A DNA stretch of 64,000 bases from Apus apus (GCF_020740795.1 NC_067290.1:18485001-18549000); one strand, 5' to 3'. Positions 39,779-54,521 are shown, counted from the stretch's first letter. Translations and numbers: made by a program. The notes: generated by a model not told the origin, from the sequence alone.

Positions 39779-42700
39779 ATTTTTTAGCCAACATCATAAT
39801 TGAATTGGTTTCCTTCTTGCCTAGGGGTAATGATTTTACACTGATGGAATCGTTATTAGATTCTAAGGATTATACTGATGTTGCCTGTTTTACATAGAGC
39901 TAAAAAAATATCCAAGTTATTCAACTGTGAAACACTTTGAAGCAAAGACCACTATGAGTCTGAGATAGATGACCTAATTATTATGTTTAGAGTTGCTGTT
40001 AATATCCAGCATCCATAACTGGAGCAAACTTCTTGACGTTGCTCTGTGAGGTGGATGTGGAGTTCTTTTGAAAACCCAGCCCCGTTGCATGTCCTTGAAG
40101 TCTGGCAGGTGGTAGGTTGCTGTTGTGGAGCTGATGCTGTGAAAGCATGTGTTCATCGAGGTGGGAGGTGGCTTCCTACAGATATTCACAGAAATTACTT
40201 GGAAACCTTCTAATCTATGGGCACATCCTCTGGTAGTGGGACAAGAAGCAGAGGAAAGGGGGGAGATGGGGAAAAAAGAAGGCATTACCTAGAGGACAAG
40301 TGTCTTTACCGGTAGGGATCTGGTTATCATTTCACTCTGTGTTTGGAAGATCTGCCCGTGCTCCACCACACCTTCTGAAAGGTTCAAACAATGTTTTAAC
40401 TGGTCCAGAATAGATGAGAACCAGCTCATCAGCATCTGCCATTTTCTGTCTGCTCATCCAAGCACTGCTTCTTGGATGTATGGAGGGAAAGGATAGTCCA
40501 GGCTAAGCATAAATTATTAATTTCTGCTATCCTGAAAAACGTCAACATTTCACGGGTAATTACATTTTAGGCTGCAGAAATAGCTGTTGAATTAATTGAT
40601 TTTACAGTTACTTCCTGATGTGGTAACTGGGTGTTTGTCAGAGTAGATGTGTCAAAATAACATCTTCCAAAGTCTCAGTGGTAAAAGACATTTACCTATA
40701 TTGGTTGAGTAATCAACAATTAGAATAGAATGTAATTATCTGCAACCTATACTCAGATGGAAGAAAAACTTTGTTGTTGCCTTTAAATACTTTAAACGTT
40801 TTTGCCGTTTTTACTTATCAAACACAAGTGTCTGGAACTGAAGTTAACCAAGTAGTCACTCTTGCTTTGACTTCCTTAAAGCTGGAGGTTAACTTCAATT
40901 AAACAAACAAACTACACAACTTGTTTCTTTAAGCATCAATTTTAAATCATAGGTGAGAGACCAGTCAGCAGAACTCCAGTGGACTGCTCTTCTGTGTGAT
41001 TTTAAAAAGCTTTCTTGCTTCCTTACTGTGGGTAGATGTCACTTGTAAGGTCAAGAAACAGGATTGCTTTCCCACACCTATGCTCCAGTCAGTTTTATTC
41101 CCTTCATTTCAGAAGAGTAAGGAGCAGCACCAGTTGCAAACTTGTACTTACCCAACTAATTGTACACAGAGCAATCGATATGTGAAATCAAATGCTATGT
41201 CTGTGGTGCATTAAGACCTTATCAACCTACTGTGCTCTTGGCTGTTTTAATATGCCTCGAGGTACAGCACACCACTCCAGTTGTGTGTGGTTCAATAGTT
41301 TCTTTAGGCTGAGATGTAAACATGTCTTTTAAAAAACAACAAAAAAGCAGCTGACCTAAAGCTAATAGAGCTGCATTGAATTCATCTCAAATACATGTTA
41401 AATATTCTTGACACCATTACCCTTTTCCTTTAGAAACTTCAGTGTGTTCTTGGCTAATAATGAAAATAAGGGGGAAAAATCCTGTAAAAACAAACCAAGA
41501 AAACTCAGTGGCCCATCTACTTTCAACCTTTTGCTCTTCGTCCTGGTATTTGCAGCAAAGGCAACACAATCCCATCAAGTTTTCTTTTCAGCATTGCACA
41601 GGGCTTTGTACTACTTCCTGTGCTCAAGTTTTTGCCTGTTAACAACAAAGGTAATTAAGGTGGTTCTAGCAAAGTTAAATCAAGGTGATAGCAGCAGGCA
41701 GGAGCTCTGGATTTCAGCCTGGGTTCTGCAACTGTTTTACCGAGCAACCTGTGCTAAATTGTTTACCATATTTGCTGGTGATTGCCTGTCTTTACAGTGA
41801 AGACATTAGGCCTTACATACCTGTCACATCAGTCCCAGGTTTTGTCTGGTGCTTTGGAGGCACAGTGCTCCAGAAGTGCTCTAGAAGACTAGAAGAAAAG
41901 GTTTCTTTTTCTGTTGTTTTCTTTCTGAGCAACATTTCCTTTGGTGCAAGTGTTAAGATTGACAAGTGTATTTTATAATTTGTAAATGCACATCAGGCTG
42001 AGATATGGTGCATTGGTTTCTGATGTTTAATGCCCATAGTTTAGATGACATGCATTAATCCTATTCCTGTTGTCTTTGTCATGTAAATGGGAGAAATAAG
42101 CTCTTGATTTGTTTGGGTTTTTTATTTAAAAAAAAGAAAACTAGTTAGACATTTTTTTAAGAGGTATTGTACATCAGCAGCTAATGAAGAGGAAATAATG
42201 ATGACTCTGCACTGTAATATGTATTACAAAACTAATTAGACAATAGCAGAACTGCTTACAGATGTCTTTTCAACACCTGCTTGGTAATTTTCAGCCCCGT
42301 GTGTTACTCCATTTAACAGTGCATGCATGATGAGGAGACAGCTAAGACTGAAACAGGAATCACAGCACACATCAGCCTTCATTTTTGGTTTTTGTTCATC
42401 CAGCTTTACGTATGTTTAAGGGAAGGGTAATGTGGATGGTCACTGGGTAGCCCTTTTCATTGACTGGGCTTTCTATTGCCCAGTGCAGGGAAAGGAGACT
42501 GGTATGTTGTCTCCTAAATTCTTTGTGAACACACATTGTGATTTTAGGGCAAGGATCCCTGATTCAGACCATTGTCTTGCATGTACATTATGCCAGGATG
42601 TTCTGTGTTGCATCTCCAGCGTTCGCTTATCATCAATTTAGAATTAAGTGTCTCTTTTTGGGACCATTTAAAGCTGTATGTCTAGAAATAATGTTGCCCC

Positions 42701-45700
42701 TCATTTTTAAAGCTGTGTCTTGAAGTCTTCTTCTTTTACTGTAATAAGAAACCACAAATATTTCTTCTCTGCATTTTACTTGCTTTTGCATTTTTGTCCA
42801 TTATATAAATAATTGAATTATAAATATGAGTTACAAATGTGGACCCTCAGCCTAATAGCCTGCAATGAGAATAATAAAAAAATCCTAATTATAAAAGCAA
42901 TTTCCACATTGCTGTGATGGGCCGAGGCTTCAGCTGTGAGCTTTGAACTTGGACTAAAAGAATATATGCAGATTGATGTAATATATAAAAGAATATAAGC
43001 ATGCATGCATTTTCTTTCAACCTAAGGTTTAGTGGGTCCTTTGTTAAAGGTTATAGAATGTTGGTGTTTTCATTCCAAATGATAAATGGTGGTTTCAATG
43101 GATGACAGAAAATGGCCATTGAAAATCCAGGTTGTGCAAATATTTTGGTGGCCTCAGACTAATGCAGAAGAAGAATAGTTCAGTTGGTGATTATTTTTTT
43201 AATCTTCTGTGATAGGTTGATGGCTCCTGGTGAAGTTTTGTTTGCTGGTTGTACAGTGTTGAGCTGTACTGACAGGGACTCCTCAGTATTCCCCAAACAC
43301 TGACACTCTGGTGATTCAGCTCCTTTTTTCTCTCTGCAGTTTCCAAAGGCAACCTTCCCTGGCCCTGCTGTTAATGTGCTGTAAGATCCAGAGCTGTTAG
43401 TGCCTGGAAGCCCAACAGGCCCCCAGCTGAGCGTGCTAAAGGTGAGCAACTCTGCTTCAAAGCTTCTTAATTTATTTATCTTTTTTTTATCTTGACCGTG
43501 AAAATTTTCAAGTCATGCACTAACTCCTGAGATAGTTACACTTTTAAAGCAGTATGATCACATTTCTCATAAAATAACACATTTTAAAGCAATATGCAAT
43601 ATTTCCATTTTATCGGTGTGTCAGAATTTTTTCTCTATTTTGAAATTTCTGGTACTATCTGCAAGTTTATAAAACCTCATTTCATGTGACCATTGTGAGC
43701 TATGGATGTTTCCATCCTGTAAGATCATGTTTGCCTTACACACAGGGATGCTGCTGCTTTATTTAATTCTGCTCTGTACCCTAAAAGCAGTTACAAAGTT
43801 TGGGTAAAATGATGCACCAGGACCAGAGAGGACAGAGTCGACAAGGAGAAGAGTGCTGGGGAAGTTCAGGGGATGTGTTGGTAGCATTTGTGTCCCAGAA
43901 GGGTCCAAGATTTATGATCTGCTGGGTGACAGGGAAGAGGTGAATGCAAAGGGGTGCAAAGTAGCATCAGATGCCAGCATGAAAACCAGGTGTGGATTTT
44001 GTTGAGAGAGAGAGAGACTTGGCAGTGTCAAATACAATGGCTAACAGATGCCCTGGGGACTGTGACACTGGGCTAAGATGCCTTTGGGTAGGAAGTTTAC
44101 AGGCAGAAAGTAACAGAAAACTTATTTCAAGTGTAAGACAAGGGACTTGCCTAGATACAGGCAGAGCAGCAGCTAAAAGCCCCAAAACCCCAAGCAATTT
44201 TGTCATGTTCATCATCAGGATAAGCAGCAGTCTCAGCACAACAGCTGCCTCGGCACTGTCAGCTCTTGTCGAGGCAACAGAGCAAAGCATAAATGTAGTT
44301 GTGTGAGGGAGCTGGGGGGACAGAACCTGAGTCTTTCCAAGCCCCAGGTGGATGTTTTGCTGTGCTAAGTGAGTCTGCTCATCTGGGTCTCTCACTGCCC
44401 CCACCTAAGGCTGGTGGCACCCCAGGAGCAGCTGCTGTCAGACTGGAGCTCACCCTTCAGTGGAGCACCAAGCAGTACAGCCAGGATTTCTGAGTATCTT
44501 TCAAATAATATTCTTCTGAGGTTAGGTGCTTTCCTTCAGCCATGTGAGAAAACGTCTGTCAGTATCAGCATAGTAGGATGAGTGGAGGGGAAGGAAGGTG
44601 TCTTGGAACAGGTCCCACCACGTGCAGTTGTGCTGGGAAGTCTGAGGGGTTTTTGCCTTTGCTCTCAGTGTTGGCGTGTATGTGAGGCCAGAGCTGTTCC
44701 CATCTCCCTCTGCTCCCTCCCTTGTGGCTTCAGAAGTTGTGTTCCATCTCCAGAGGAGGTGGCACCATGTGCTGTCTTGCTTGAGTGTGTGAAATAAATG
44801 ATCAGTCCTGAATAAGTGTGTAATACTGACTGTCTGGAGGATATCCTCTCCTTTCTGGGGTTGAATCAGTCTTTCCACAGTACCTTCCTTACTGGCTCCC
44901 CAGTGCATCTCAGGTGAATCCAGAGATCTTGGCTACTATTGCTATTGCTTATCTATATCAGCAGTATACTTAGGCATAACCCATATTGATCTAATCACAA
45001 ACCCAAACAAACCAGCCCACAATCATTTGAGTCCTGTACAGATTGGCAGGCAAAAGCAGGAATTCAGTAGCTGAGACTAACGTGTATGTCAGTAAATCCA
45101 GTGTGTAGATTTTCCTCTTTCCTGAATATTCAGATACGTGACCACATCAGTGCTTCTCATTTGGAAGATGATGACAAGAGTCAATTTTATTCTTTATCTT
45201 CCACTTCACCTGCTCATGAATGCTGAAGGAAGAAAAGAAACTGCATACTGGGGAGCTCGGTGGTGTTGAGGACAACCATGCAGTGCTCAACTGTTCATTA
45301 GGCTGTTAGGGGAGGATGAGGAGGAGCGAGAGGCAGAGCTGAGCATCCATGCCCTGCAGCCCTGGCTGGCGAGGAGGTGCTGCCTATGGGGTGGGACTGG
45401 TGGGGCATTAGCCCTTCTCGCCCTGCCAGCCCCTCTGTGCAAGGCTGGAGGGCAGAATGGCCATGTCAGATGGGGTACCTTCAGCCTGGTCAAAAATAAG
45501 TTTGATTTCTGAAGATGAGAAAGGTTAAAATTGAGTTTCAATGTCTTGAACTTGCGTCAGGGCTGTGTTTTGTGAAAAGGACAGTGGGCTTTGTTCGGTG
45601 GCTTTCCTCGTGTGCTGCATTTACATGCCTAAAAAGGTTCAGCTGTCATAGCCCTGACAAGTGCTAAAGAGCTCTTGTTAAGGTCAGTGATATCAGAGAA

Positions 45701-48700
45701 GTGTCTCTTGTACAACATCCCAGTGTATCAGGGCTGCCATCCCTGGGAACAGGGGCTGGTGTCAGACACTGTTTGCTACAGACAGGATGGTGACCCCAGT
45801 GTCCTGGAGCTTTCCTCACTGCTCTTCCTAAGGAGAGCTGTGTAATGCAGGAAGCTCTAAACGTGCATGACCTTTAAATTCAGGCTGAAGCTAGAAGATC
45901 TGCTGCTAACTAAAAATCTGGGATTGCTTTCCTGTGTCTGAGCACTCGGGGAGTAGCTGCAGCTTGCCATGCAAATGCAGAGCCTCCTGTGGAACGGCGC
46001 TGAGTGGCGAGAGCTCTCGTTTCACACTGCTGCCACTCCATGCCCTGCTGTTCCTGTGAAAAGAGCCTCTCTGAGGGAAAGGTTCCCACAGACAGAGCCA
46101 ACTGATGCGGTAAAAAACCCTCCAACAAACCAACAACTTACAGTTTAATTTCTAAATTAGGGGGTGTCCATCTGTGGCCTGGCAATCAGCATCTTCTCTG
46201 CTGCTGGTGTTTAGAAGCAGCCCCCTGCTCCCTCGGTTTTCTGTGTAGGTAGTTGCCCTCATCTACTTGAGTTGATCCTGAACTGGGAGCCAGGAGTGCT
46301 GTCCTGCTGTAGGTGTGCAGAGGAAGGTGTTCCCTCTGTGAATAGTGATTTTCCAGCACCTTGTTTATTTGTGCATCTGTTTTCTCTGTGTACAACTTAC
46401 TGTGCTCACAGAACCTCTGCAGACACGCAGAAGTAGATGTCCAAAGGCTTTTCTTCTTCTCACTAGTAAAAAATGCCTGTAAAGTCCATGTAGAACAGCT
46501 GCCTGGCAGGTCCCTTCCAAGGAGGCTACAGGTGGGACACACCACCAGCCCACGTGTTGAACCAATGTTTATTTGGCACTACAAATATCTTCTTGAGCCA
46601 CCTGGACATCATCCTCTTCTGTCTTTAAAGCAACGTATGATGCATTATTGATGGATGAAATACAGAAAACATTTGACATTTCTCTAATACCTTACATTTG
46701 TATTCTCTTCTAATTTCAAGTAGTTCCCATTTTACACCACTACCATATAATTCAACATTTTAAGCATATTATTCCTCACAGTGTCTGCTCATATTTTTAA
46801 GCTTGTCTGCTTATTTTGACAAGGAGACATCATAAATTATGTATGCAGTTTCTCTCCTTACAAGCTGGTCCCAGCCCTGTGCTGCCCTGATAAGAGCAGT
46901 GAGACAGAAGCTGCTTTAGTGACGGCAGGACTCGTGTGACTGCCCTTCAGCTGTGCTGTGACCAGAGAGCAGAGCATGTGGCATGTTGGAAATTAACTGA
47001 AACTATATAGGAGAGGGGGATGGGGGGGAAACAGATCCCAGTCTGGCAGTGGGAGAGACTCCTCCAGGATTTGGGAAGAGCAATTTGTGGCAATTTAGTC
47101 TTGAAGCTGTGGCTGTGGGCATACCATGGGCTGGATGTGGTGGAGTCCAGTTAGCACATCAGTCCAGGTTAGAAATCGAGGTACTTTCATCTCTAAAATC
47201 ATCTTGGACATGGAGCTGGGGGTTCAGGCAGCTATGAGCAGTGGTGGGTGTGAGAGAGAGCTCTAATCCACAAGGATCAGAGAGATTGGGTTAAAACTCC
47301 TTGAGCAGGGGAGAGACCTGAACCTGTCCTCCACTTTCTAGTGCGTGCTCCAGTTAAATAGGAGAGTGGCCACAAGCAGCAGCATCTCAGTTCTTGCTAG
47401 AACTCAAAGAGCAAGAGTTCTGCTCTTTCCTTGAAGGAAAGACAGGTGCTGGGAAGTGATGTTCTGCTCCTTGTCTCAGTGCCTGGGCTTTTATTAGACC
47501 CCTTCCATGATGTTCATATCCAGAGGTCAGCCAGTGTGAGGGGTCTGCTCCTGACCCTCCAGTCACCTTTTTCATATAGAATATCATTACAGACTAATTG
47601 ATTATCTTGAGGACTGGCAGCAGTTCTCTAAGACAGATGTCCTCTGCTGGGAAGCCTCTGCCTCTGATAGCTCTGAAACATGCCTTAAGTCTCATTTTCA
47701 AGAAAGCCTTTACCAGATGGGTCTAATTTAAAACATATCCTTTCTTGTTTCTTCCTAGAGGACAGCTGATTAACCACAGGACAGAGAGCTCTGCTTCTCT
47801 GAGGGCAGGCAGAAGTAGGTGTTTGAGACCAAAATGCTTACGGGTTTTGGTTTTCCTCACGTCAGTGAGGAGAGATGATGAACTTGTTAGAATAAATACC
47901 AGTAAGTGTATTGAACTTCCCGTTATTCTGAATTTCCTAGAGCTGGCCAGAAGGAGGCCAATTCTGGAGAAACAGGTTGTGAAAAAATGCCTCTTATCTT
48001 GTCTTTTATTGTTGCTCTGCAAAGACCAACCTTAGGACAATTTGTATTATTTCTCATCAGTCCTATTAGTGGGCTGCTGCCAAAAATCTGTGGTCACAAC
48101 TGAGGAGCTCAGGAGAGGAGGCTGAAATCAAGCTCTTGTCTAGCCTTCCAAAGGCTGCCTGCATCAATCTGATTGTTCCTGGCAGACATTTCCCAATCAA
48201 TAGCCAGCTTTGTCATTTGTCGTTTGAACCCTTGGCTTCTTCAGTTGGGCTCCTCATGGTCCTTGCTTTGCTGCTCAGAGGAGGCATCAGCCTGGGCTGT
48301 GGTGAAATACTTTATTCTCTTTTTTCCTCTTCTGCATGAAAAAGGCTCCAAGAGATTCCTTTCCTGCAGGCAGGAAACCTGGAAGACTCTGGATCTTTTC
48401 AACTAGATGCATTACTAACTGTGCTGCTTCCCAGCCTTGTCTCGAGCTATAAAATACCTCCCCAGTTGAACTAAAAATGGCCCATTTTTATCTGCTTCTC
48501 ACAAGCATGTCTGCATGGTAGAAATGAGGAGTTCCAGCTTATCTCATGTTATGTAAATATTTCTGTGCTTGTAGAATGAAGTTTTCCTTTCTCTTTAATC
48601 TATCTTTCTTGTAGTTTAACCCTCAGAAAGAGCCAAAAGAGATTCATGGGGATTGCCAGTGGCATCATCCCTGAGGAAAACTGGAGAGAGAAAAGAAAAC

Positions 48701-48957
48701 TTAAAATTATCCACATAACCAGCTCATTTGGAGGTGGTTTGCTAGCTAAAGGAAAAGGTTGTCCTGCAGTGTATTTTTTAGCAATTTTTTGCTTAAAATA
48801 GCTCGGGACCCAATGTAAAAATAGCATTTGCTGTGTTGGCAGCTTTACTAGATGGACATGGTGCTTCTCTTCCAGCAGCCTGGGAGGTGGCATCATCCCT
48901 CATCCCTGTGCTGGGGGCAGGAGATCCTGGTCCCATCCCCTAGGCTGCACTGGGGGA

Positions 48958-49020
48958 CAGCGTGTGGCAGGGGTGGGACAGCGTGTGGCAGGGGTGGGAC
49001 AGTGTGTGGCAGGGGTAGGA
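48958..49020. repeat. 21-bp minisatellite, three copies
   Basis: Three tandem copies of a 21-bp unit containing GTGTGGCAGGGGTGGGA. The first two copies are identical; the third differs at two positions. Being a multiple of three, it repeats residues in the overlapping open frame (48852-49076), which explains that frame's repetitive look. Confidence 0.95.
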
Positions 49021-52000
49021 CAGCCACAGTATCTGGGCTTCTCTCACTGGACAGCCCAGGGGACCATCACCAGTGACTGGTGTGATCCCTCTGGCCTGCA
49101 CTTTTCCGTGGAGAAAGGGAACAGCTTGAGCCTGGTTATAGGTGATTTTCTCAACTGAACGGATGTTCCTGGTGGATTACTGTCAAAATGTTAATTGCAC
49201 TGAAGTAGGCTGAGAGGTGGGTAGAAACCCAGAAGTCACTGCCTCGAGCATGTTTTGCTCATTAACCTGCTCAGTGGAGGAGGCAGCTTGAAATGCTGCT
49301 GGTGTGTTTGGCCTGAGGTGGGTCTTGAACTTCATGCATGCTAATGCCAGTGGTTATGGGACAAACTATCTTCTGTGATGGGAAAGCTGTAGGTATGGTT
49401 GAAATTAGATGACTCAGGCTCCTGGGGTTGAGTGGTGAAGTTGGCCTTGGTTTGGGGCTGAACTGCTCCCTGGTTAGTACCAACTGCTGTGAAGGTGAGG
49501 CTGGAGCTTGGTTGTGCCCATGGAGACAAGAAGGGGTCAGTGTGCTCTGTTTGTCTGGGCTGTGCAGGGGGCTCCTTCTCTTCCCACCCCATGGGGTTAA
49601 CCACCACAGCTGCATGTGCTGGAGTCCCAGACTCTCTGTCTCACCAGCACGTGCCCATCTCTGAGCAGGCCGTGAGGCACCCAGGGCTGCACCCGTTCCC
49701 ACCACCTATTTTTTCAGTGATGTCAAGCACTACTGTGTTAAAACCCAGCCCAAAGCCAAAACCAGATATTCAAAGTTCTTTAGCCATGATGGTCAACGCT
49801 GTGAATATGAATGAGTGGGAAATATTATAAAATTTTGCTTGGGTTGACAGACGAAGATTAATATTTCTTGTAAGTGAAAGAGAAGGGACACTTGGCATAA
49901 ATGAGAAGGATTCCTGGAGAAAATTAAGAAGATTTTACTGGAATTATTTTTATCCTTCTGTACCTTTGTGGCTGGAGTTTTAGCTGATTGCTTTAGGCTG
50001 TGCTGGCAGGGGGAGTGAACAGTCTTTCCAAAGGAGAAGTTTAGGACTTCAAACTCCCACAAGAAGAAGTTGACTCTAGTCTTCACCTATTTCATAGAGA
50101 TTTATAATTAGGACCAAAGCACCACTGCTAATGGGAGGAAAAGAAGCAAGCAGTCAGTTGTTTAAAAATGTTTATTTAACAGTTAAAAATGATTGAAGAT
50201 ATAATAATAGAGACTTTGTTATTTGGCAATATTATGACAGCAGGAGGTCTGGCTGAACTCAAGCTTCTCTGCCAACAACTGGGACTGTTGGCATGGTCTC
50301 CTATCTGCAGAATATATATATTTGGGATTTCTGTGGGTCTTGTATATGTGGTTGCATAGTTGTTTATCAGGTCAGCTGCCAGTACCTATTGAAAAAAAAG
50401 AGGGCATGTTCTAAAGAACAAGCAGATGGCAACAATAACAAAGTTCTGGGTGTGGAGGCAAGAGGGAACTGCTTGTGAACCAGCACTTTGGGTGTCTGCC
50501 TGAAGGCTCCTGGTAACTCCTCCGGAAACGTGGTCAGAAGTGAAGCTTGGCTGAGCTGTGTTCTGCCTCAGTCCTCGCCTTGTTTAGAAGAGCTGATTGA
50601 TCAGTCAGACTCTGCTGAAATTGGGGTAAGGGTTTCATTAGCCTTGGATCAGGCCCCCAGGCTGGATACTCTGGTTGCTTGAAAATAGATAATTAATGGT
50701 GCTTTATTTTTATGTTTCCCAGGCAACACAAAACCCCAAGACATTGTTTTCCAGTACACGAGCAGAAGCTATTGGCTGCTGAAGAGTACCACTCTGTCTC
50801 TTATGAAGCTGCTGTGAAGGTACCAAAGCCATATTTTCTGTAGTTCTAGACAATTTACATCCTATATCCAAAAAGTAATGACAGTCAGATGCAGCTGATG
50901 AAATGATCTGTTCTCACTGCAGAACAACTCATTCAATCAGCTGAGAGCTCTGCTGTTCAAATAGGTAATTAGTGTTGTGACAAGTGCAACTTTAAATGCT
51001 TCAGTTTGCTGGCAATGTTAGGAAATGTGACAAAATTTAAATTATTTGTCTGCTTTAACCATGGCCCTCCTTGGGTTGCTAATGACATAAATTCTTGTTA
51101 AACACATGTCCTTTTGGCTAGGCTCCTTTACAGGCCCTCAGTTGGGGAAATGATACATTACTTGTACCATAAAGGTTGTGAAAGAGAGGGCTTTCTCTGT
51201 GTTTCTTTTTACATCTGTAGCTGATGTAACAGGTCATTGCTTGTGTTCCAGCATAAAAAAGGAAAGATCCCCTAAAATGAGCTCATCAGGGAGAGCAACC
51301 CCCATGAATACCTTTCTTGTTGATATTCATTCCAAATTCATGGGCATGGGGAGCACATGGATGTGCCTCAAATCTTCAGGGAGCATTTGCAGCACCTTCC
51401 CTGGAGGTGACCAAAAAAATCAATGTACACTTGTATTGCAGGCTGCAGAGCACTGAGTTCAGAGTGCCTGAAAATAAGTCCCTACGTGTGCTTGGAAGTA
51501 CCTGTCTTGTTGGGCTGTAGCTGCAGCAGGGTGGGGAGAGCATAGAGTCCTCTCAAGGCTGGAGGCTGAGGTAGCAAGGAGCTGAACTCTCTAAAGTTGC
51601 TCTTTCCTGATAGACAACTGTGGGATGTCCTTCTGTCCCAAGAGTTGCTTTGAATTTCAATTATCATTGGCTGAAGTTGCATCCTTTCTGTTGGCTCCCA
51701 ATGGAATGCTTTTGCTTCTCCCATTTTTCAGCATTTGCCAGTGCCTTGATGTTCTCCCACCCAAAGGGAATTAATAGTTGAGATGGAATGAAGAGCACAG
51801 CACAGAGAGCAGGCATGGTCCAGTCCTCACAGGACTAATTATGCTCTTGAAAGGTAAGAAAATAATCTTGGGTACACTGGGAAGAAAGTAAGTGTCTTAG
51901 TAATGCTCCATAGGGCTACTGGCCTGTCTCCTGTATTTGTCCATTTAAAACAAAAGACTTTCTAAGATAATTTATTGACCTCAAAAAGATGAACAAGAAG

Positions 52001-52539
52001 CTCAAGAAAAGAAATTTAATACCAAATGAGTTTATCAAGTTTTCTTGACCCTTAGAGATAGGAAAAAAAAAAACCAACAAAACACAACAAACAAAGCAGA
52101 GGAAAGATGCACATGAAGATCTTGTGAAGTCCTAATACTAACGCACTCTGATGCACGAACTGAGATGTCTCAAAACAGAGATTTCAAACCCAAAGCAAAT
52201 GAAGAGCATGGTATGAATGACAGTAAACACCATCACAGGCACTGCCACATGGTGGTTAAAGCTGATGAAGAGGAGCTGTGGAAGGCCAGGTGAGTGTCTG
52301 TCTCTTGAATTACCAGCCTGTTGGGTAGGGGACATTTTTGATGCACCTCACAAGAGTCAGAGGGCTGGCAATGCACAGGTACAGCCAGCAAGAGGGAAAC
52401 ATGGAAATAGACCCAGAATTGGTGACAGGCTGGGGTTGTTGCAGACTGTCAGCTGCCTGTGTCTGTGGAAAGGGTACCTAAGCACAGATGTGTGTGCTCC
52501 ATGGGTACCTCCTCGGGATAGCAGTGTTCCACTGGCAAA

Positions 52540-52631
52540 GATGAGCAGCTGGCTGCTCAGGTGGCACTGCCAGCCGAGTGGTCCCTGCGGAGAGGCAGGA
52601 TGGCGGCTGCGCCGCTCCCGGGGGAGCTGAG
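52540..52631 (+). promoter_or_regulatory. Small CpG-rich patch with YY1-like motif
   Basis: A local CpG cluster in an otherwise CpG-poor desert, with GATGGCGGCTGCGCCGCTCC at its centre. ATGGCGGC (52600-52607) is the core of the YY1 element found just downstream of many promoters. The ATG opens a short frame (MAAAPLPGEL) that runs into a donor-like AG|GTGTGT. It may be a minor promoter. At roughly 90 bp it is far below CpG-island size, so it may be chance. Confidence 0.25.
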
Positions 52632-52957
52632 GTGTGTCCTGTAGGGATGTTCTCTGCCAAGGGCAGGGTGGGGACACACCAGGCTTTGGGAAGGCTGCCA
52701 AGGCAGTATCTGTCTGCATCTCCTCATCCTGCAGCCACCTTTCTTACAAAGTGGTAGCAACCGGTCCTGCGGGTGCTAGCGATGTGTCCACATCCTTGGC
52801 TGACCCTGGGAAAGACTTCCAAGCTGAAGGGGTGACATTAACATCACCTCTGAGACACAGCTCCCATGGGCACTGGGTGCAGGCAACCTCGGCTTGCTGA
52901 GGCTGCTGAAATAGGTGTTAAGCTTGGAAAAAGACAAATGTCTTTCCTTTTTCCTAG

Positions 52958-53057
52958 GCTGTGCATCCTGCTTCCTGGTGAGACCCAAGCTGTACACATG
53001 GCGGGAGGCAGCAGCGAACTGTGAAAAGTCTTCACTGAAAAGCTCCTTTCTAAGAGG
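52958..53057 (+). other. Candidate noncoding exon with good splice signals
   Basis: The pyrimidine-rich acceptor TCTTTCCTTTTTCCTAG precedes a 100-bp segment that ends at the donor AGG|GTAAGA. One frame is open throughout (contains LYTWREAAANCEK), but it does not continue into the next candidate segment. More likely a cryptic or lncRNA exon than coding. Confidence 0.2.
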
Positions 53058-54464
53058 GTAAGACTGATGGCTAGAGATCCAGGGAAGTAGTGTCCCACCT
53101 CCCCCATCGTGGTGCAGATTGCACTATGTATGCAGCAGATAAAAAGCAGTGCCTCTTTTTATCAAGCAGGCTTGATAAAACAACAATAACATACATTCAG
53201 TTATACCTCTGCTAAACATATCCTTTTTTATTGCTTTTCAGGAGTCCAAAGCATTAGCACAAAGCAATTGAGGAGGTTGATTTTCCTAAGAGAGCGAGTG
53301 CCTGTTTACAAACTCATTTTATTTTCACAATTTTCCATTGATATTTATTTCAGACAGAAAGCTGCCAGAGTAACACACTCCCTCATGCAGGACAGCTCGC
53401 TTTATTGCCTGTTATTAAGACATAACGTATGCAACCCGACAGGCACTGCCCATGTCTGCATTCCACCAGTGAAAGGCAAATTAAGTAGAAAATGGAGATC
53501 TCCAGTATTTCTTAGGGCTAAAGTGATACTTGTTTTTAACTCATTTTGTATTCTTAGAGGATCCTGCATGTTCCAAACATACCTGACAGAGGAAACTGTC
53601 CAAAGAAAAAGGTGGGTTTTAAATTCTTATACCAGCTACCACTGAGAAATTCAAACTTTAGAAGCACAGGAGTCACCAAGTCCCCTCCTACAAATGGGGC
53701 ACATATTACTCTGGTGGCACAAGAAACCCTTGAGAAAACTCCTGGGGGCAATAGTGGTGCAAGGAGAGAAATGTTAAACCCACGCCTAAAATAGCCCTAC
53801 AAACAACCCTTGCCCTCCTGACCTCCAAATCCCAAACCCCAGCACTCCCATCACCTCCTGTTCTGTCACAGCTTCCAGGGCAGGTCCATGCAGTTGCCAA
53901 CATTTTTTTTTTAACCTGTATCAAATTCCTTTTTCTTTGCTGTGTGTCCAGCAGGTGACAGCATGCTTGGATCCTGTCACAACGACAGTTTGAGTCATTG
54001 CCCAGCACCACCCCAGCAAGTTGCCCAGTTTTGGGTTGCACTAACCTTGGCAGCTCCATGGAATTCCACCTGCAGCACCCACCTCTCCCTGGAATGCCAC
54101 AAGGAGCTCATCTCTGGCTCCTCCTGCTCCTCCTCTGCCTCACCCAGCCTGTGGCTTTGCTCTTTGGTGTCCCTCAGCATTACTGAACAGCTCAGAGGAA
54201 AGCAGCTAGATTGTTGGATAGCATATTAAAAACAAAAATACACGTTACAATAGTGTTTTCTTACAAACTGACTCAGCCTGCTTTCCTTTCTTCCTGGATT
54301 TCAAATAATAGCAGTTGAAGTGATAAAGTGCTGGCTATTCTTGCTGCAAGTACAAGTGGAAGGGCAGAAATACCCTCCCCACCACCTGAAGTTCCAGTCG
54401 CACAGTGATGTTAGTCACATTTTTTCATTGATTTTTTTCTTTCTTTCTTTTTTTCTCTCCCCAG

Positions 54465-54521
54465 GACTGAGCTGCAGGATTTGATGAGTCACAGAAGCTG
54501 CTCTGGAAGAGCCTGCAAGAG
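54465..54521 (+). other. Candidate noncoding exon with long polypyrimidine tract
   Basis: A long T/C tract ending TTTTTTCTCTCCCCAG precedes a 57-bp segment that closes with AAGAG|GTAGGC. Splice signals at both ends are strong. No frame stays open when it is joined to the next candidate, so a noncoding exon is the better reading. Confidence 0.25.

Larger units (their letters stand above)
36741..48957. other. Intergenic, no gene seen
   Basis: AT-rich at 37.2-37.6, 39.3-39.9 and 42-43 kb, and GC-richer at 44-46.5 kb. It includes the homeobox-site cluster at 37.2 kb and the tandem duplication at 39.7 kb. No coding signal. Confidence 0.65.

Noticed and set aside
52958..53057. C-type lectin-like exon (YTWREAAANCEK resembles a lectin W-x-x-A-x-x-x-C motif)
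   Set aside because: The similarity is a few residues only, and the frame does not continue into any neighbouring candidate exon.
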